Assembly (NCBI RefSeq): GCF_002412335.2
Contig: NZ_NXIB02000023.1
Span: 1 to 33,010 of the forward strand
Reading direction: 5' to 3'
DNA from: Tychonema bourrellyi FEM_GT703
Lineage (GTDB): Bacteria > Cyanobacteriota > Cyanobacteriia > Cyanobacteriales > Microcoleaceae
DNA length: 33,010 nucleotides
Shown one piece after another: positions 17,101-25,606 of this stretch (positions within the stretch are counted from its first letter, which is position 1; the number at the start of each line of letters is the position of its first letter). Under the pieces are notes generated by a model. It saw only the letters and a list, made by a program, of their open reading frames with translations. It was not told the origin of the DNA and made no database searches. The position numbers were made by a program, and so were the translations under genes.

Positions 17101-19333
17101 ATTTCGAGCCGACTGTATTAAAGATGAAACTGGCAATTTAATCGGGCTTGTGGGAGTAATTACTGACATCACTGAACGCCAACAAGCCGAGATAGCCTTG
17201 GTACAGCAATTAAGACGAGAACGGTTGGTAGTCGCGATGCTCGATCGCATTCGCTCTTCCCTCAATTTAGAAGAAATCTTGACAACTGCTGTCGAACAAG
17301 TGCGACAATTGTTGCAAACAGACCGCACAGTTATTTACCGCTTTAATCCAGACTGGAGTGGTGTTGTAGTTACGGAGTCCGTTGCTAAAGATCGGATATC
17401 GCTGCGGAATTTAAACATTGACGACCCCTGTTTTGGACAGAGGTTTGTCGATCTTTACCAACAAGGTTGGGTTCGATCTGTGGAAGATATTTACAGTGCT
17501 GACTTGACCGAATCTCATATTAAATTTCTTGAACAATTTGAAGTCAAAGCTAACTTAGTAGTTCCGATTTTAAAAGCAGAAAAAAGTATTTCCAGCCCTC
17601 GTTTGACTACGGCAAATCGGCTCTGGGGACTGCTGATTGCTCATGATTGTAGTGGGCCGCGTTCTTGGGAATCTTCAGACATAGAATCCCTCAGACAATT
17701 GTGTGTACAGTTAGCGATCGCAATTCAGCAATCCACACTATTTCAACAGGCGCAAACTGAAATAGCCGATCGCAAACAAGCAGAAGCAGCCCTCCAAAAA
17801 GCCGCATTAGTCGCAGAAACCGCCAACCGAGCAAAAAGCGAATTTCTCGCCAACATGAGCCACGAACTCCGCACACCTTTAAACGGCGTTTTAGGTTATG
17901 CTCAAATCCTCAAAACAGATAAAACTTTAAACCCCGATCACCAAGAAAGCCTCAGCAACATTCAACAGTGTGGTCAACACCTGCTGATGCTGATCGAGGA
18001 TGTTTTAGACCTTTCCAAAATCGAAGCTAGCAAAATGGAACTCTACCCCACAGAGTTGAATTTTACTAACTTTATTAAAAACATTGCCGATCTCTTTCAA
18101 ATGCGAGCATCCCAAAAAGACATTGCATTTAGTTACGAACAAGTATCTCCCCTGCCTAACTGTGTCTATGTTGATGAAAAAAGATTGCGCCAAATCCTCA
18201 TAAATTTGATCAGCAATGCTGTTAAATTCACTAATAGCGGTGGAGTAACTTTCAAGGTTGGGTATGTCGGCACAGAAGCCTGGATGCGGGGACAAGAAGA
18301 AAGTTGTGAATTCTCGATTTTGAGTTCTGAACTGAAACAGAATTATATGCGCTTCTCCCAAAATGGAATGTCAGATAAATATACTCTCAAAATTCGTTTT
18401 CAAGTCGAAGATACTGGGACGGGAATAGATGAAAGTAAGTTAGAAGAAATATTTTTGCCATTCCATCAAGTAGGGACAAACAGATTTGTTGAAGGTACAG
18501 GTCTCGGACTTTCAATCAGCCGAAAATTAGCAAAACTGATGGGTAGCGAAATTCGCGTTAAAAGTACCTTGGGCCAAGGTAGTATTTTCTGGCTGGACTT
18601 AGAGTTGCCCGCACCCAAACTGTATTCAGAAGTGCTTCCTTTACAGGAAAGACGCTGGCTGGTCGGTTTTGTGGGCGAAAAACGCAAAGTGCTAATCGTG
18701 GACGATAATCAAGTAAATCGCTCTATGTTGTGCAGGCTGCTTTCGAGTTTGGGATTTGAAATTGCCGAAGCAGAAAATGGTCAAGAATGTCTCTACAAGG
18801 CAGTTGAATTTAAACCCAATGTGATTTTAATGGATTTGCTGATGCCTGTCATGGATGGCTTGGAAACTGCGAGGCGAGTGCGACAATTGCCTGAATTGAA
18901 AGATGTGGTATTAATTGCGCTTTCAGCTAATGTTTTTGAGAACACGCAACAAGAGAGTATTCTCGCAGGCTGCGATTATTTTATGTCTAAGCCGATCGAG
19001 GCTAATCTCTTTTTAGAACAGTTGCGTTTGCATTTGGGACTAGAATGGATTTACGAGGACTATTTGGACGGTAAAAAGAGAAAAACAGCAAGTTTATCAC
19101 CGAAATCTGAGTTACCAAATTACTCTTCTCTATTACCTCCGGTTGCTGAGTCAGTCGTGAAAATGTTCAACTTCGCAGCTATGGGCGACATCGAAGGAAT
19201 TTTTGATGAGGCGGTTAAGCTTGAAGGTTTAGAGCCGAAGTTAATGTTGCTAATTACTCATGTACGCCAATTGGCTAAGAAGTTTGGACTCAAACAAATT
19301 CGGACTCTTTTAAAGCAATATATTGATGGTTAG
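14141..19333 (+). CDS. Hybrid sensor histidine kinase: REC - seven PAS - GAF - HisKA - HATPase - REC
   Basis: This 1730-residue phosphorelay kinase is apparently cytoplasmic, with no membrane segment. The N-terminal receiver (about 14-130) has Asp68 in LLDLSLPD. Seven PAS/PAC units follow between about 150 and 1020, each closed by a D(I/V)(T/S)-x-(R/Y) type linker such as [10 protein letters not shown] phytochrome-like GAF covers about 1030-1205, with [11 protein letters not shown], Asp1095-Pro-Cys1097-Phe and a [10 protein letters not shown] strand. The usual bilin cysteine before His1126 is Ser1125. The kinase core has His1241 in [12 protein letters not shown], Asn1359 in NLISNAVKF, and the DTGTGID and GTGLGLSIS boxes. 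The second receiver (about 1508-1630) has Asp1565 in LMDLLMP. A helical tail typical of cyanobacterial hybrids ends the protein. Signals and output partner are unknown. Heptad repeats begin four bases after the stop. Confidence 0.92.
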   Translation: MKAVLNLAVHPTSFKVLLVEDNAYEAELIEDLLSGISGEQQISLTKVERLSEALLCLNQENFDVILLDLSLPDSWGIETVARVQEYAGNVPIVVLTGQNDEELALRLISVGVQDYLVKIKIDGELLMRSLRYAIERQNSQEALRKSEEKYRSVVENSLIGIAIIIPIIEPVIIENCNWIEVNDALCHLLGYQRDELIQKNWLDLTHPEDYSSHIEQLSQILAGTGDGYISDKRWLRKDGEIVYTRVSLRCIRRRDGSIDRMIKVVLDVSDRYRYESQLKASEQFLNHTINVIPDPIFVKDEQHRWMILNDAFCQLIGKPRSELIGKSDYDFFLKAEADFFWEKDEEVLNTGIPNETEENFTNSQGKEYIISTKKTVFQKTDGSKILVGTIRDVTEYRHQQIALEQSEARFQKLVANLPGAIYQFRLSASGEISFPYVSSGCREIYELEPELIEENAEIIFCKIHADDILDLEESIAISAATMQHWQQQWRYILPSGKVKWLQGASRPEVVNNETKAGNRSDIIWDGLVMDITELKQAQTERDRFFTISLDLLCIVDFDGYFRRLNPAWSTALGYSIAELFAKPMLEFVHPDDRAATVAEWKKLVGGTASICFENRYLCKDGSYKCLLWTASPFSEEGLIYSVGHDITSRKQAESTLQRQAVAMDAAYDGIAILNAQEEYIYLNYAYLKIYGVASPSNLFGKSWKMLYGEAEITIFERNIIPALKKTGHCNIEAIGQRCDGTLFPQELSMTMLAGGEIICIVRDITNRKQAESALRESQRRYQTLAEASPVCIFHTDLLGNCLYVNQRWNEITGISAELAAEIGWLNVIHSDDAERVNAEWYQAVIDRVPFKSEYRFLRPDGAVSWVIGQAVAEIGDAGEIKGYVGTITDISDRKQAELDLLRVTQAVESTSDAIVIGDLKGRSIYHNQAFIQRYGYTAAELNAAGGAMVIYPENKVLLEMFKTLRKGKSWQSELKIKTKANELVTTLFRADCIKDETGNLIGLVGVITDITERQQAEIALVQQLRRERLVVAMLDRIRSSLNLEEILTTAVEQVRQLLQTDRTVIYRFNPDWSGVVVTESVAKDRISLRNLNIDDPCFGQRFVDLYQQGWVRSVEDIYSADLTESHIKFLEQFEVKANLVVPILKAEKSISSPRLTTANRLWGLLIAHDCSGPRSWESSDIESLRQLCVQLAIAIQQSTLFQQAQTEIADRKQAEAALQKAALVAETANRAKSEFLANMSHELRTPLNGVLGYAQILKTDKTLNPDHQESLSNIQQCGQHLLMLIEDVLDLSKIEASKMELYPTELNFTNFIKNIADLFQMRASQKDIAFSYEQVSPLPNCVYVDEKRLRQILINLISNAVKFTNSGGVTFKVGYVGTEAWMRGQEESCEFSILSSELKQNYMRFSQNGMSDKYTLKIRFQVEDTGTGIDESKLEEIFLPFHQVGTNRFVEGTGLGLSISRKLAKLMGSEIRVKSTLGQGSIFWLDLELPAPKLYSEVLPLQERRWLVGFVGEKRKVLIVDDNQVNRSMLCRLLSSLGFEIAEAENGQECLYKAVEFKPNVILMDLLMPVMDGLETARRVRQLPELKDVVLIALSANVFENTQQESILAGCDYFMSKPIEANLFLEQLRLHLGLEWIYEDYLDGKKRKTASLSPKSELPNYSSLLPPVAESVVKMFNFAAMGDIEGIFDEAVKLEGLEPKLMLLITHVRQLAKKFGLKQIRTLLKQYIDG

Positions 19334-19336
19334 TAG

Positions 19337-19422
19337 TTATTGGTTATTCGTTATTCGTTATTGGTTATTTGTTGTTAGTTCCAATTCCCAATGCCCAATT
19401 CCCAATTCCCAATTCACAATTT
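19337..19422. repeat. Back-to-back heptad tracts between convergent genes
   Basis: Six TTATTGG/TTATTCG/TTATTTG-type units (19337-19378) are followed by six CCAATTC/CCAATGC-type units (19381-19422). The tract starts four bases after the kinase stop and contains the stop of the opposing GUN4-like gene, so the whole convergent junction is repeat DNA. Confidence 0.85.
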
Positions 19423-19752
19423 GCATCTTTTTAATGCGGCATCTAGTAAGCGTTCGTAGGTTTCTCGATCGGCCATTTTCCAGTTTTTTTGCTGCAAATT
19501 GTCGCGGAGTTTGCGGTAGTCTACATTGCGATCGCTTTCTAGGGCGACTCCATTGAGTTTTTGGGCAATATCGCCGGATTGTTCAGGTATCTCCGGGCGC
19601 CCTGGGTTGGCGGAAGCAACGGGTGCGATCGAGTCTGTCGGGCTATTCGACTGCATTTTCAAACCCAGCCAAACCACGGCTCCAGCAAGGCTAAATAGCC
19701 CCAAAACGAGGAGGAAAGTCAGGATCAAAGCTGGTTGATTATTCTTTTTCAT
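19414..19752 (-). CDS. Short membrane protein with an incomplete GUN4-like domain
   Basis: The 112-residue protein has an N-terminal membrane helix (about 9-31, LILTFLLVLGLFSLAGAVVWL), a Pro/Ser-rich linker, and then VDYRKLRDNLQQKNWKMADRETYERLL. This last stretch resembles the opening of the GUN4 tetrapyrrole-binding domain. A full GUN4 domain continues for roughly another hundred residues, but here the frame stops 10 residues later inside a heptad repeat. It is either a truncated GUN4 relative or a small protein keeping only the first helices. Tetrapyrrole binding is unlikely in this form. The GUN4 resemblance is by eye; the membrane helix is clear. Confidence 0.6.
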   Translation of the reverse strand: MKKNNQPALILTFLLVLGLFSLAGAVVWLGLKMQSNSPTDSIAPVASANPGRPEIPEQSGDIAQKLNGVALESDRNVDYRKLRDNLQQKNWKMADRETYERLLDAALKRCKL

Positions 19753-19791
19753 ATTGGTCTGTATTGTCTGATATCTGGGTATTTTATTGTT

Positions 19792-20355
19792 TTACTCTAA
19801 CAGCCAACCAAATAAATCTCCTACTGTCAGTTGAAATTCCCCGGCAAAAGATGGCATGGGCAATAACTGTTCTGGTTCGTCAAATACCTCCGTTGATTGA
19901 GTCGGGCGATATACAAAAACCGACTGCTCCTCTGGATCAATTAACCAACCCATTTGAGTTCCGTGTTTGAGACAATGTAGAATGTTTTTAGTAACTTTAG
20001 TTTGGCTTTGGTCGGGGGAGAGGATTTCAATTGTCCAATCCGGGGCGATCGCAAATATATTTGCCACGCCACCATTTTCTTTACGGGGAATACGCTCCCA
20101 AGTGAATACTGTCACATCTGGAACGATCGCGCGATCGCCAAAAATGCACCGTAGTTCTGGAAATGCTCGCGCCACCTTTTGAGGTTTGAGAGCAGCATTA
20201 GCAGCGCTTGTCAACTCGCCTTGAATGACACTATGTTCTCCTTGAGGCATGGATTTTTGAATGATTTGACCGTCAATGTACTCGCTGGCGGGTTTAGTTT
20301 CTGGCAACTTCAGAAACTCTTCGAGTGTCAGAGATTTTGGCAGGGTTTGTACCAT
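19792..20355 (-). CDS. Uma2-family (DUF820) putative restriction-like endonuclease
   Basis: The 187-residue protein matches the Uma2 family, which is greatly expanded in cyanobacteria and has a PD-(D/E)XK nuclease fold. Visible are TLEEFLKLPETKPASEYIDGQI at the start, GEHSVIQGEL, the catalytic-type Asp80 in VPDV, Glu110 in WTIEILSPDQS, and GWLIDPEEQSVFVYRP. Length is normal. The family's biological role is not settled; association with mobile DNA has been proposed. It stands alone between unrelated genes. Confidence 0.88.
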   Translation of the reverse strand: MVQTLPKSLTLEEFLKLPETKPASEYIDGQIIQKSMPQGEHSVIQGELTSAANAALKPQKVARAFPELRCIFGDRAIVPDVTVFTWERIPRKENGGVANIFAIAPDWTIEILSPDQSQTKVTKNILHCLKHGTQMGWLIDPEEQSVFVYRPTQSTEVFDEPEQLLPMPSFAGEFQLTVGDLFGWLLE

Positions 20356-20475
20356 CCGATTTTACCTCTAAAATAGGAGTTTCACCTGCTATTTTACCAA
20401 AAATTGCTAAACTCGCACGGGTCTACTTACTTCTTTCTGCCGCTACATAGCAGTTCTCAAAAAAATGAGCTATGT

Positions 20476-20517
20476 CCAATGCCCAATGCCCAATGCCCGA
20501 TACCCAATGCCCGATAA
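20476..20517. repeat. Heptad tract CCAATGC/CCGATAC, 6 units, just upstream of the LpxB-related gene
   Basis: Units are CCAATGC x3, CCGATAC, CCAATGC and CCGATAA, ending 15 bases before the TTG start of the next gene. The tract therefore sits in that gene's untranslated leader or promoter region. Confidence 0.8.
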
Positions 20518-20532
20518 TATGAGAGAGAGTTT

Positions 20533-21909
20533 TTGAGAGATTTGGGATTGAAAATACTTTGCCTCAGTAACGGTCATGGAGAGGATGCGATCGCCCTTCG
20601 CATCTTACGAGAACTGCAACAGCAGCCACATCCCCCAGAATTAGCCGTCCTTCCACTTGTAGGCGAAGGGCAAGCTTTCGCTCAACTGGAAAACGCCCCC
20701 GTCATCGGCCTGGTGCAACGGATGCCTTCTGGTGGCTTTATTTATATGGACAGCAGGGAGTTGTGGCGCGATGTCAAAGGTGGTTTGCTTCAATTGACAA
20801 TTGCTCAATTTAAGGCTATCCGCGCTTGGGTGCGATCGCACAACGACTCAGCAAATCAGAACGCCGTGATTTTAGCAGTGGGAGATATTGTGCCACTGCT
20901 GTTTGCTTGGCTGAGTGGCGCGCCCTATGTGTTTGTCGGCACCGCCAAGTCTGACTATTATTTGCGAGACGAAAACGGGCCTCTAGCTAGCCAATCACGG
21001 GGCATTAGTTTGGAGGCTTGGTCGGGCTCAGTTTATTTGCCTTGGGAGCGCTGGTTGATGACCAGAAAGCGCTGTCGGGCTGTTTTTCCCAGGGATGCCC
21101 TGACTGCGGAGACTTTGGAAAAGTTGGGAATTCGCGCCTATAATCTCGGAAATCCGATGATGGACGAACTGGAACCGGAAAACCCAGCCCCCGCTTTTTA
21201 TGGAGATGACGCGGGGTTTGGGAAAAGGTCGCGATCGCTCGTCATCACCTTGCTACCCGGTTCTAGAGCGCCAGAAGCCTACGCTAATTGGCACTTAATT
21301 TTAGAGGCAGTAGCGGGGATTTTGTCTACTTTTGGCGATCGGCAATTATTATTTTTGGGGGCAATTTCCCCTGAATTAAATTTAGAAGCTTTGCGCTCTA
21401 TTCTAGAATTTTTCGGCTGGAATCAAGATGGCGAAACTATAAGCCAGCATAGAGAAGGAAGTATTTTGCGACCTCCTATATCTCATGCCCAAGAAATTCA
21501 ACAAGATTCTCCTAATTTCCGATTGCCTTTGACCTTTGTCCAGAGAAAGACCACCATGATTTTGAGTCAGCACAATTTTAATGATTATTTGTACGAAGCC
21601 GATTTAGCCGTGGCGATGGCCGGCACTGCTACCGAACAATTTGTCGGTTTAGGAAAACCTGCGATCGCAATTCCCGGTGCCGGCCCACAATTTAATCCTG
21701 CTTTTGCCGAAGCTCAAAGTCGCCTCTTAGGGCCATCCTTAATTTTAGTGAAACATCCCGCCGAAGTTGCCAGCGCCATCCAATTGTTGTTTCGAGATTC
21801 CAACCGATTAGAACTAATTGAGGAAAACGGTCAGCGCCGCATGGGAGAACCCGGTGCAGCGCGACGGATTGCTAATTGTTTAATTGAGCGGTTCGCAGAC
21901 AGTTTTTAG
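20533..21909 (+). CDS. Lipid-A-disaccharide synthase-related glycosyltransferase (TIGR03492-type)
   Basis: The 458-residue protein belongs to the cyanobacterial/plant family related to LpxB (GT-B fold). Features include LCLSNGHGEDAIALRIL at the N-terminus, PLVGEGQAF, the MPSGGFIYMDS block, ILAVGDIVPLLFAWLSGAPYVFVGTAKSDYY, LGNPMMDEL, ITLLPGSRAPEAYAN and a C-terminal AGTATEQFVGLGKPAIAIPG donor-site motif. LpxB joins UDP-diacylglucosamine to lipid X; this family's real acceptor is not established. The start is uncertain: TTG at 20533 follows a GAGAGAG Shine-Dalgarno-like run, and TTG at 20542 and 20548 are alternatives closer to the usual family start (KILCLSNG). A nearby ATG (20519) opens only a five-codon frame. 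It is convergent with the ComB-type gene. Confidence 0.85.
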   Translation: MRDLGLKILCLSNGHGEDAIALRILRELQQQPHPPELAVLPLVGEGQAFAQLENAPVIGLVQRMPSGGFIYMDSRELWRDVKGGLLQLTIAQFKAIRAWVRSHNDSANQNAVILAVGDIVPLLFAWLSGAPYVFVGTAKSDYYLRDENGPLASQSRGISLEAWSGSVYLPWERWLMTRKRCRAVFPRDALTAETLEKLGIRAYNLGNPMMDELEPENPAPAFYGDDAGFGKRSRSLVITLLPGSRAPEAYANWHLILEAVAGILSTFGDRQLLFLGAISPELNLEALRSILEFFGWNQDGETISQHREGSILRPPISHAQEIQQDSPNFRLPLTFVQRKTTMILSQHNFNDYLYEADLAVAMAGTATEQFVGLGKPAIAIPGAGPQFNPAFAEAQSRLLGPSLILVKHPAEVASAIQLLFRDSNRLELIEENGQRRMGEPGAARRIANCLIERFADSF

Positions 21910-21939
21910 TCAAGATTTTAGTCTTAATTGCTGCGTTTT

Positions 21940-22680
21940 TTATGGTTTGTTTTTTACTAAAACACCCAGTTCTCGCTGAATTGGCACCACATCTAAAATA
22001 TCGGTTTGCGCGCAATACTTCAAATCTTCAATCACCCCTAAACGGAGGAGTCTCTGCCCGTGACTGGCAGATTCTAGCAATTGATGCAATTGATTTTGCC
22101 ACTGAAGATACAGGGCAATTGCTGCAAATACTTCATCGTTACCAGCAAAATCCGTAGCAGGAATACCACTTTCTGTCAAGAGGCTGTGGGCGATCGCCCC
22201 AGCACACACAGTATCTTCCAACGAATAACTCCCTTCCCAGCCAGAACCAACTATACCAATAGTTTCCGGCTGTTTACTTAACAAAAACTGTACAACTGCT
22301 TTGCGATTAATCAAAGCTGCTGTCAAAACTATTCGACAAGTTTCCACTCTTTGCAAAGCGCGAGTACCATTAGTTGTACTAATGAAAATTCTCTTACCTT
22401 CGATGTTTTCCGGCGTACAATCGAAAGGAGAATTCCCCATGTCAAATCCGTCAACTTTTGCGCCACCGCGCTCTCCCGCGCGAATCCGCTTGTCTGCCGG
22501 CCATTTTTCACTCTCGGCCATCAGCTTATCTAAGTCGCTGAAAACTTGGACAGCTTCCGCCCCATTGTTGAGGGCAGTCGCCATTGTCGTAGTCGCCCGC
22601 AGCACATCAACTGCGATCGCACACACAGGCAAATTGTCCGTTGGGGTAAGTTCCGGGGTATGGTAAATAAAAAGCTTCAC
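21940..22680 (-). CDS. ComB-family 2-phosphosulfolactate phosphatase-like protein
   Basis: I choose the GTG complementary to 22678-22680 ([13 protein letters not shown]), giving 246 residues, the usual length. The frame can be extended 54 codons to an ATG at 22842, but that extension translates a foldback repeat. Family signatures: [72 protein letters not shown], and the closing [15 protein letters not shown]. In archaea ComB dephosphorylates 2-phosphosulfolactate in coenzyme M synthesis. Cyanobacteria are not known to make coenzyme M, so the role here is open. It is cytoplasmic and converges on the LpxB-related gene 30 bases away. Confidence 0.87.
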   Translation of the reverse strand: MKLFIYHTPELTPTDNLPVCAIAVDVLRATTTMATALNNGAEAVQVFSDLDKLMAESEKWPADKRIRAGERGGAKVDGFDMGNSPFDCTPENIEGKRIFISTTNGTRALQRVETCRIVLTAALINRKAVVQFLLSKQPETIGIVGSGWEGSYSLEDTVCAGAIAHSLLTESGIPATDFAGNDEVFAAIALYLQWQNQLHQLLESASHGQRLLRLGVIEDLKYCAQTDILDVVPIQRELGVLVKNKP

Positions 22681-22774
22681 TTTTGGGGCTACCTGCAATA
22701 AATCCTCATAGACAATAATAATAGAAAGTGACACTCCTAGATAACTCAAGTTCACATCTTCCACTATTGCCAAC

Positions 22775-22839
22775 AACAGGCTTTTCGGTCTGTTCCACAA
22801 AGAGTGAATCTTGTTGTGAAACAGGCCGGAAAGCCTGTT
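22775..22839. repeat. Foldback repeat, 24-bp arms with 3 mismatches
   Basis: Bases 22775-22798 and 22816-22839 form an imperfect inverted repeat (AACAGGCTTT... with ...AAAGCCTGTT) around a 17-base loop. It lies upstream of the ComB-type gene and accounts for most of its spurious N-terminal extension. Confidence 0.75.
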
Positions 22840-22879
22840 CATAAAAGTCTTGTTGAGAATGGTGTAAGATGTGATTCAA

Positions 22880-22940
22880 GCCAACTTCCGTGACATCCGT
22901 TAAATCCGTTACATAATCCGTTGCCGAACTTCCTTCCCCA
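22880..22940 (-). repeat. Dispersed repeat, copy B
   Basis: On the minus strand it reads GGAAGGAAGTTCGGCAACGG, then ATTATGTAACGGATTTAACG and GATGTCA. This is the order seen in the other copies. It ends two bases before the EI24 ATG, and the out-of-place TTG start of the longer EI24 frame lies inside it. Confidence 0.7.
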
Positions 22941-22941
22941 T

Positions 22942-23835
22942 ATGTCAAATCAGCTCAATTCAAACCCCCCACACCCCATCATTAGCGCCCCCATCGGACT
23001 TCTTGCAGGCTTCACCTATCCTGTTCGAGCTTTCACACTGCTTTCGCAAACTCCCAAACTCTGGGGTTATGTATTAGTTCCAGTCGTGCTAAATTTTATA
23101 ATTGGTATCGGTCTTTATTTGGGCTTGCTATTTCCAAGTTTATCAGGAATAGACATTTTGGTTGCCGATTTATCCCTTCGGTTTAATACTTTAATCGCTA
23201 ATTTACCAGCTTGGCTAAGTTTTCTCGCCGTGTTAACATTAGCTTTCGGCTGGCTGCTGCGAATCCTTTTAGTAGCAGGACTTTTGCTGATAATTGGATT
23301 TTTGTTAGTGCAGTTTGGGGTGATTTTGGGTTCACCTTGGTACGGTGAATTGTCGGCACAGTTGGAACTCCTGCGAAACGGTCAGTTACCACAAGAAGAG
23401 CCGATGAATTTGAGTAGTATTTTTCAGGATATCAAAAGAGCAATCGCTTTTGAATTCAGAAAATTGCAGCTTTTGTTGAGCTTTGGAATACCCCTACTAT
23501 TGCTGAATTTTATCCCTGGTGTCGGCTCTATTGTTGGGACTCTGGGAGGCATAGCTTTGGGAGCAACTCTTGTTTGTTTCGACTTTTTAGATGCACCTTT
23601 GGAGAGGCGCAGGCGGCCTTTTAAAGAAAAATTAGAAATAATTCGGGGAAGTTTGCCCGCTAGCGGCAGTTTTGGTTTGGTTTGTTTTGGTTTGGTGAGT
23701 ATTCCGTTGTTGAATCTGTTGGCGATTCCGCTATGTGTGACGGCGGGGACTTTGTTTTTTTGCGATCGCATTTGGCCGACTTATTTTGCCTCACAGGAAC
23801 AAACTAGCGATACAGCAAGTCAGATTAGAAGTTGA
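22942..23835 (+). CDS. EI24/CysZ-like integral membrane protein
   Basis: I choose the ATG at 22942 (MSNQLNSN), giving 297 residues; the frame continues to a TTG at 22921, but that lies in a repeat. The protein has the EI24 (PF07264) layout: GLLAGFTYPVRAF, a hydrophobic hairpin from LWGYVLVPVVLNFIIGIGLYLGLLFP, further helices at LSFLAVLTLAFGWLLRILLVAGLLLIIGFLLVQFGVILGSPWY, a basic amphipathic stretch (DIKRAIAFEFRKLQ), LLLLNFIPGVGSIVGT, and a final pair ending near LFFCDRIWP. CysZ in enterobacteria is a sulfate channel; cyanobacterial relatives have no assigned substrate. It is inner-membrane. No Shine-Dalgarno is apparent, perhaps because the repeat has replaced the leader. Confidence 0.8.
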   Translation: MSNQLNSNPPHPIISAPIGLLAGFTYPVRAFTLLSQTPKLWGYVLVPVVLNFIIGIGLYLGLLFPSLSGIDILVADLSLRFNTLIANLPAWLSFLAVLTLAFGWLLRILLVAGLLLIIGFLLVQFGVILGSPWYGELSAQLELLRNGQLPQEEPMNLSSIFQDIKRAIAFEFRKLQLLLSFGIPLLLLNFIPGVGSIVGTLGGIALGATLVCFDFLDAPLERRRRPFKEKLEIIRGSLPASGSFGLVCFGLVSIPLLNLLAIPLCVTAGTLFFCDRIWPTYFASQEQTSDTASQIRS

Positions 23836-23869
23836 AAAATATCAATAAACAATCAATGGGAGAAAACTG

Positions 23870-25453
23870 ATGTACTTAGAATATGAAGATATCAGAAGAG
23901 TCAGCGTAGAAATTACCTCTCGGTGCAATGCAGCTTGCCCGCAATGTCCCCGCACCGACAACCAAATTTTGCCAGCAGCAGAATTAAAGATGGAGGATAT
24001 TGAAAGAATTTTCCCCAAAGAGTTTTGCTCTCAGTTAGATTTGATATATATGTGTGGCAACTACGGGGATGCTATGACTAGCAATACTACCATTCCCGCG
24101 ATCGAATATTGGCACCGCATGGGAGTTCCTCAAGTCGGGATGTACACTAATGGTAGCGGACGTAATCCTGACTGGTGGCAAGCCCTGGCCAAGGCGATGA
24201 CAGGAGAAAACGATAGCGTAACTTTTAGTATCGATGGTTTGGCTGATACTAATAGTATCTACCGCAAAAATACCAACTGGGATCGGATAATGCAATCGGT
24301 TAATGCTTTCATTCAAGCTGGGGGAAAAGCTGTGTGGCATTACTTGATTTTTGAACACAACCAACATCAAGTAGAATCAGCTCGTGCTTTAGCGGAAGAA
24401 TTAGGATTTGTCGAGTTTGTACCGAAAGCAACTTCTCGTTTTGTGGCGCAAGAACTGTTTACAAAACAGTCCGCAAATCAACAGGATCATCAGGTAGAAA
24501 ACTTGCAGGTGAAAGCCAAGATCGATCGCCCAAATCAACCACCAACAACTAACCTCTCAGCCCCTCAAAATCAAGCACAGAGGGCTGTTGAGTTGCACCG
24601 ACAAGCGGAGGACTGTTTGAAACAAGGACAGCTCTCAGAGGCGATCGCAGCCAGCCAACAAGCCCTGAAAATTCAACCTAATTTTGCACCAGCTTACAAA
24701 ACTTTAGGCAACGCTGTTCAAGGCTTGGGGCGGATGCAAGCAGCAGCAGACTGTTACGCCAAGGCACTGCAAATTCAGCCGAATTTTCCCGAAGTCTATG
24801 CTAATGTCGGCAGTCTTTATGCTCAACAGCAACAGTGGCAGCCAGCTAGTGCTTATTACCAAAAGGCGATCGAGCTTAAACCCAATTTTGCTGGCGCTTA
24901 TCGCAATTTAGCTAAAGTTTTGACGCAGTTGGGACAACCAGAAAAAGCAAATTATGCTTGGTGTCAAGCTATAGCTATCGAAGCCTCTCAAGCACCAGAA
25001 CCAACTCAGTTTATCCCATCAAAGCCAGCCAGCCAACAACTCCAACCCCCATCCCTGGAACAATACCAAAATCCACAGGGAGAGCAATTTATGCAAGCTG
25101 TAGAAACTTACGGCGGCTTAAATAATTACTACCGCAATGTAGAAATTAGCTGTCAAACTCAAGCTAGTAAAGATATTTTCATCAGTTTTGAAGGGGAACT
25201 CTGGCCTTGCTGTTGGGTAAGTCATACTAAATACGCTGTTTATAATGATACTTACAGGCCGCAGATGTTAGCTTTACTTGAAAAGTATGGAAATGACTTT
25301 AATTCTCTCAAAACTCAATCAGTGAAAGATATTCTGAAAACTGATTGGTTTCGCCAAGACCTCACAGCCAGTTTTTCCTGTTCCAAAAGGTTGGATGTTT
25401 GCGCTCATGAATGTGGTAAAACTTTCAATTCCACGGGTTCGCAGTATATTTAA
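23870..25453 (+). CDS. Radical SAM protein with a TPR cassette between the core and a SPASM-like C-terminal domain
   Basis: The 527-residue protein opens with the radical SAM cluster motif Cys19-x3-Cys23-x2-Cys26 in TSRCNAACPQCPRT, followed by core elements to about residue 205 (YMCGNYGDAM, MYTNGSGRN, VTFSIDGLADTN). Residues about 206-240 are a Gln/Asn-rich linker. About 241-362 are three to four TPR units, and about 363-395 a Pro/Gln linker. The chain then resumes with NVEISCQTQASKDIFISFEGELWPCCWVSH and ends with FSCSKRLDVCAHECGK, a cysteine-rich auxiliary-cluster (SPASM/twitch-like) region. The reaction is probably radical modification of a peptide or protein, with the TPR block possibly recruiting it; both points are inference. 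GGGAG (23858-23862) lies seven bases before the ATG. Confidence 0.85.
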   Translation: MYLEYEDIRRVSVEITSRCNAACPQCPRTDNQILPAAELKMEDIERIFPKEFCSQLDLIYMCGNYGDAMTSNTTIPAIEYWHRMGVPQVGMYTNGSGRNPDWWQALAKAMTGENDSVTFSIDGLADTNSIYRKNTNWDRIMQSVNAFIQAGGKAVWHYLIFEHNQHQVESARALAEELGFVEFVPKATSRFVAQELFTKQSANQQDHQVENLQVKAKIDRPNQPPTTNLSAPQNQAQRAVELHRQAEDCLKQGQLSEAIAASQQALKIQPNFAPAYKTLGNAVQGLGRMQAAADCYAKALQIQPNFPEVYANVGSLYAQQQQWQPASAYYQKAIELKPNFAGAYRNLAKVLTQLGQPEKANYAWCQAIAIEASQAPEPTQFIPSKPASQQLQPPSLEQYQNPQGEQFMQAVETYGGLNNYYRNVEISCQTQASKDIFISFEGELWPCCWVSHTKYAVYNDTYRPQMLALLEKYGNDFNSLKTQSVKDILKTDWFRQDLTASFSCSKRLDVCAHECGKTFNSTGSQYI

Positions 25454-25500
25454 GAAGGAAGTTAGGCAAAGGATTTTGTAACGAATATAACGGAGGTGAA
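25453..25500 (+). repeat. Dispersed repeat, copy C (diverged)
   Basis: AGAAGGAAGTTAGGCAAAGG then ATTTTGTAACGAATATAACGG follows the order of the other copies with several substitutions. It begins at the last base of the radical SAM stop codon, another case of this family abutting a gene end. Confidence 0.6.
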
Positions 25501-25543
25501 CCAGAAGGAAACGCTGGACTCAATTGGTTGATTGTTAAACATT

Positions 25544-25573
25544 TTGTTGAAATATCCCAATTTCAGCTATAAT
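25544..25573 (+). promoter_or_regulatory. Predicted sigma-70 promoter of prfB
   Basis: A perfect TATAAT (25568-25573) is preceded by TTGTTG (25544-25549) at 18 bases, or alternatively TTGAAA (25547-25552) at 15 bases. The predicted transcript leader is about 27 bases, containing GAGGA at 25596-25600, six bases from the GTG start. Confidence 0.55.
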
Positions 25574-25606
25574 AAAGAAAAAACTCCAAAACCACGAGGA
25601 CTAACA

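Noticed and set aside
20519..20536. Five-codon ATG frame overlapping the LpxB-related start, considered as a frameshift or leader
   Set aside because: Too short to judge; the frame ends in TGA at TTTTTGA, and the TTG starts explain the family N-terminus without recoding.
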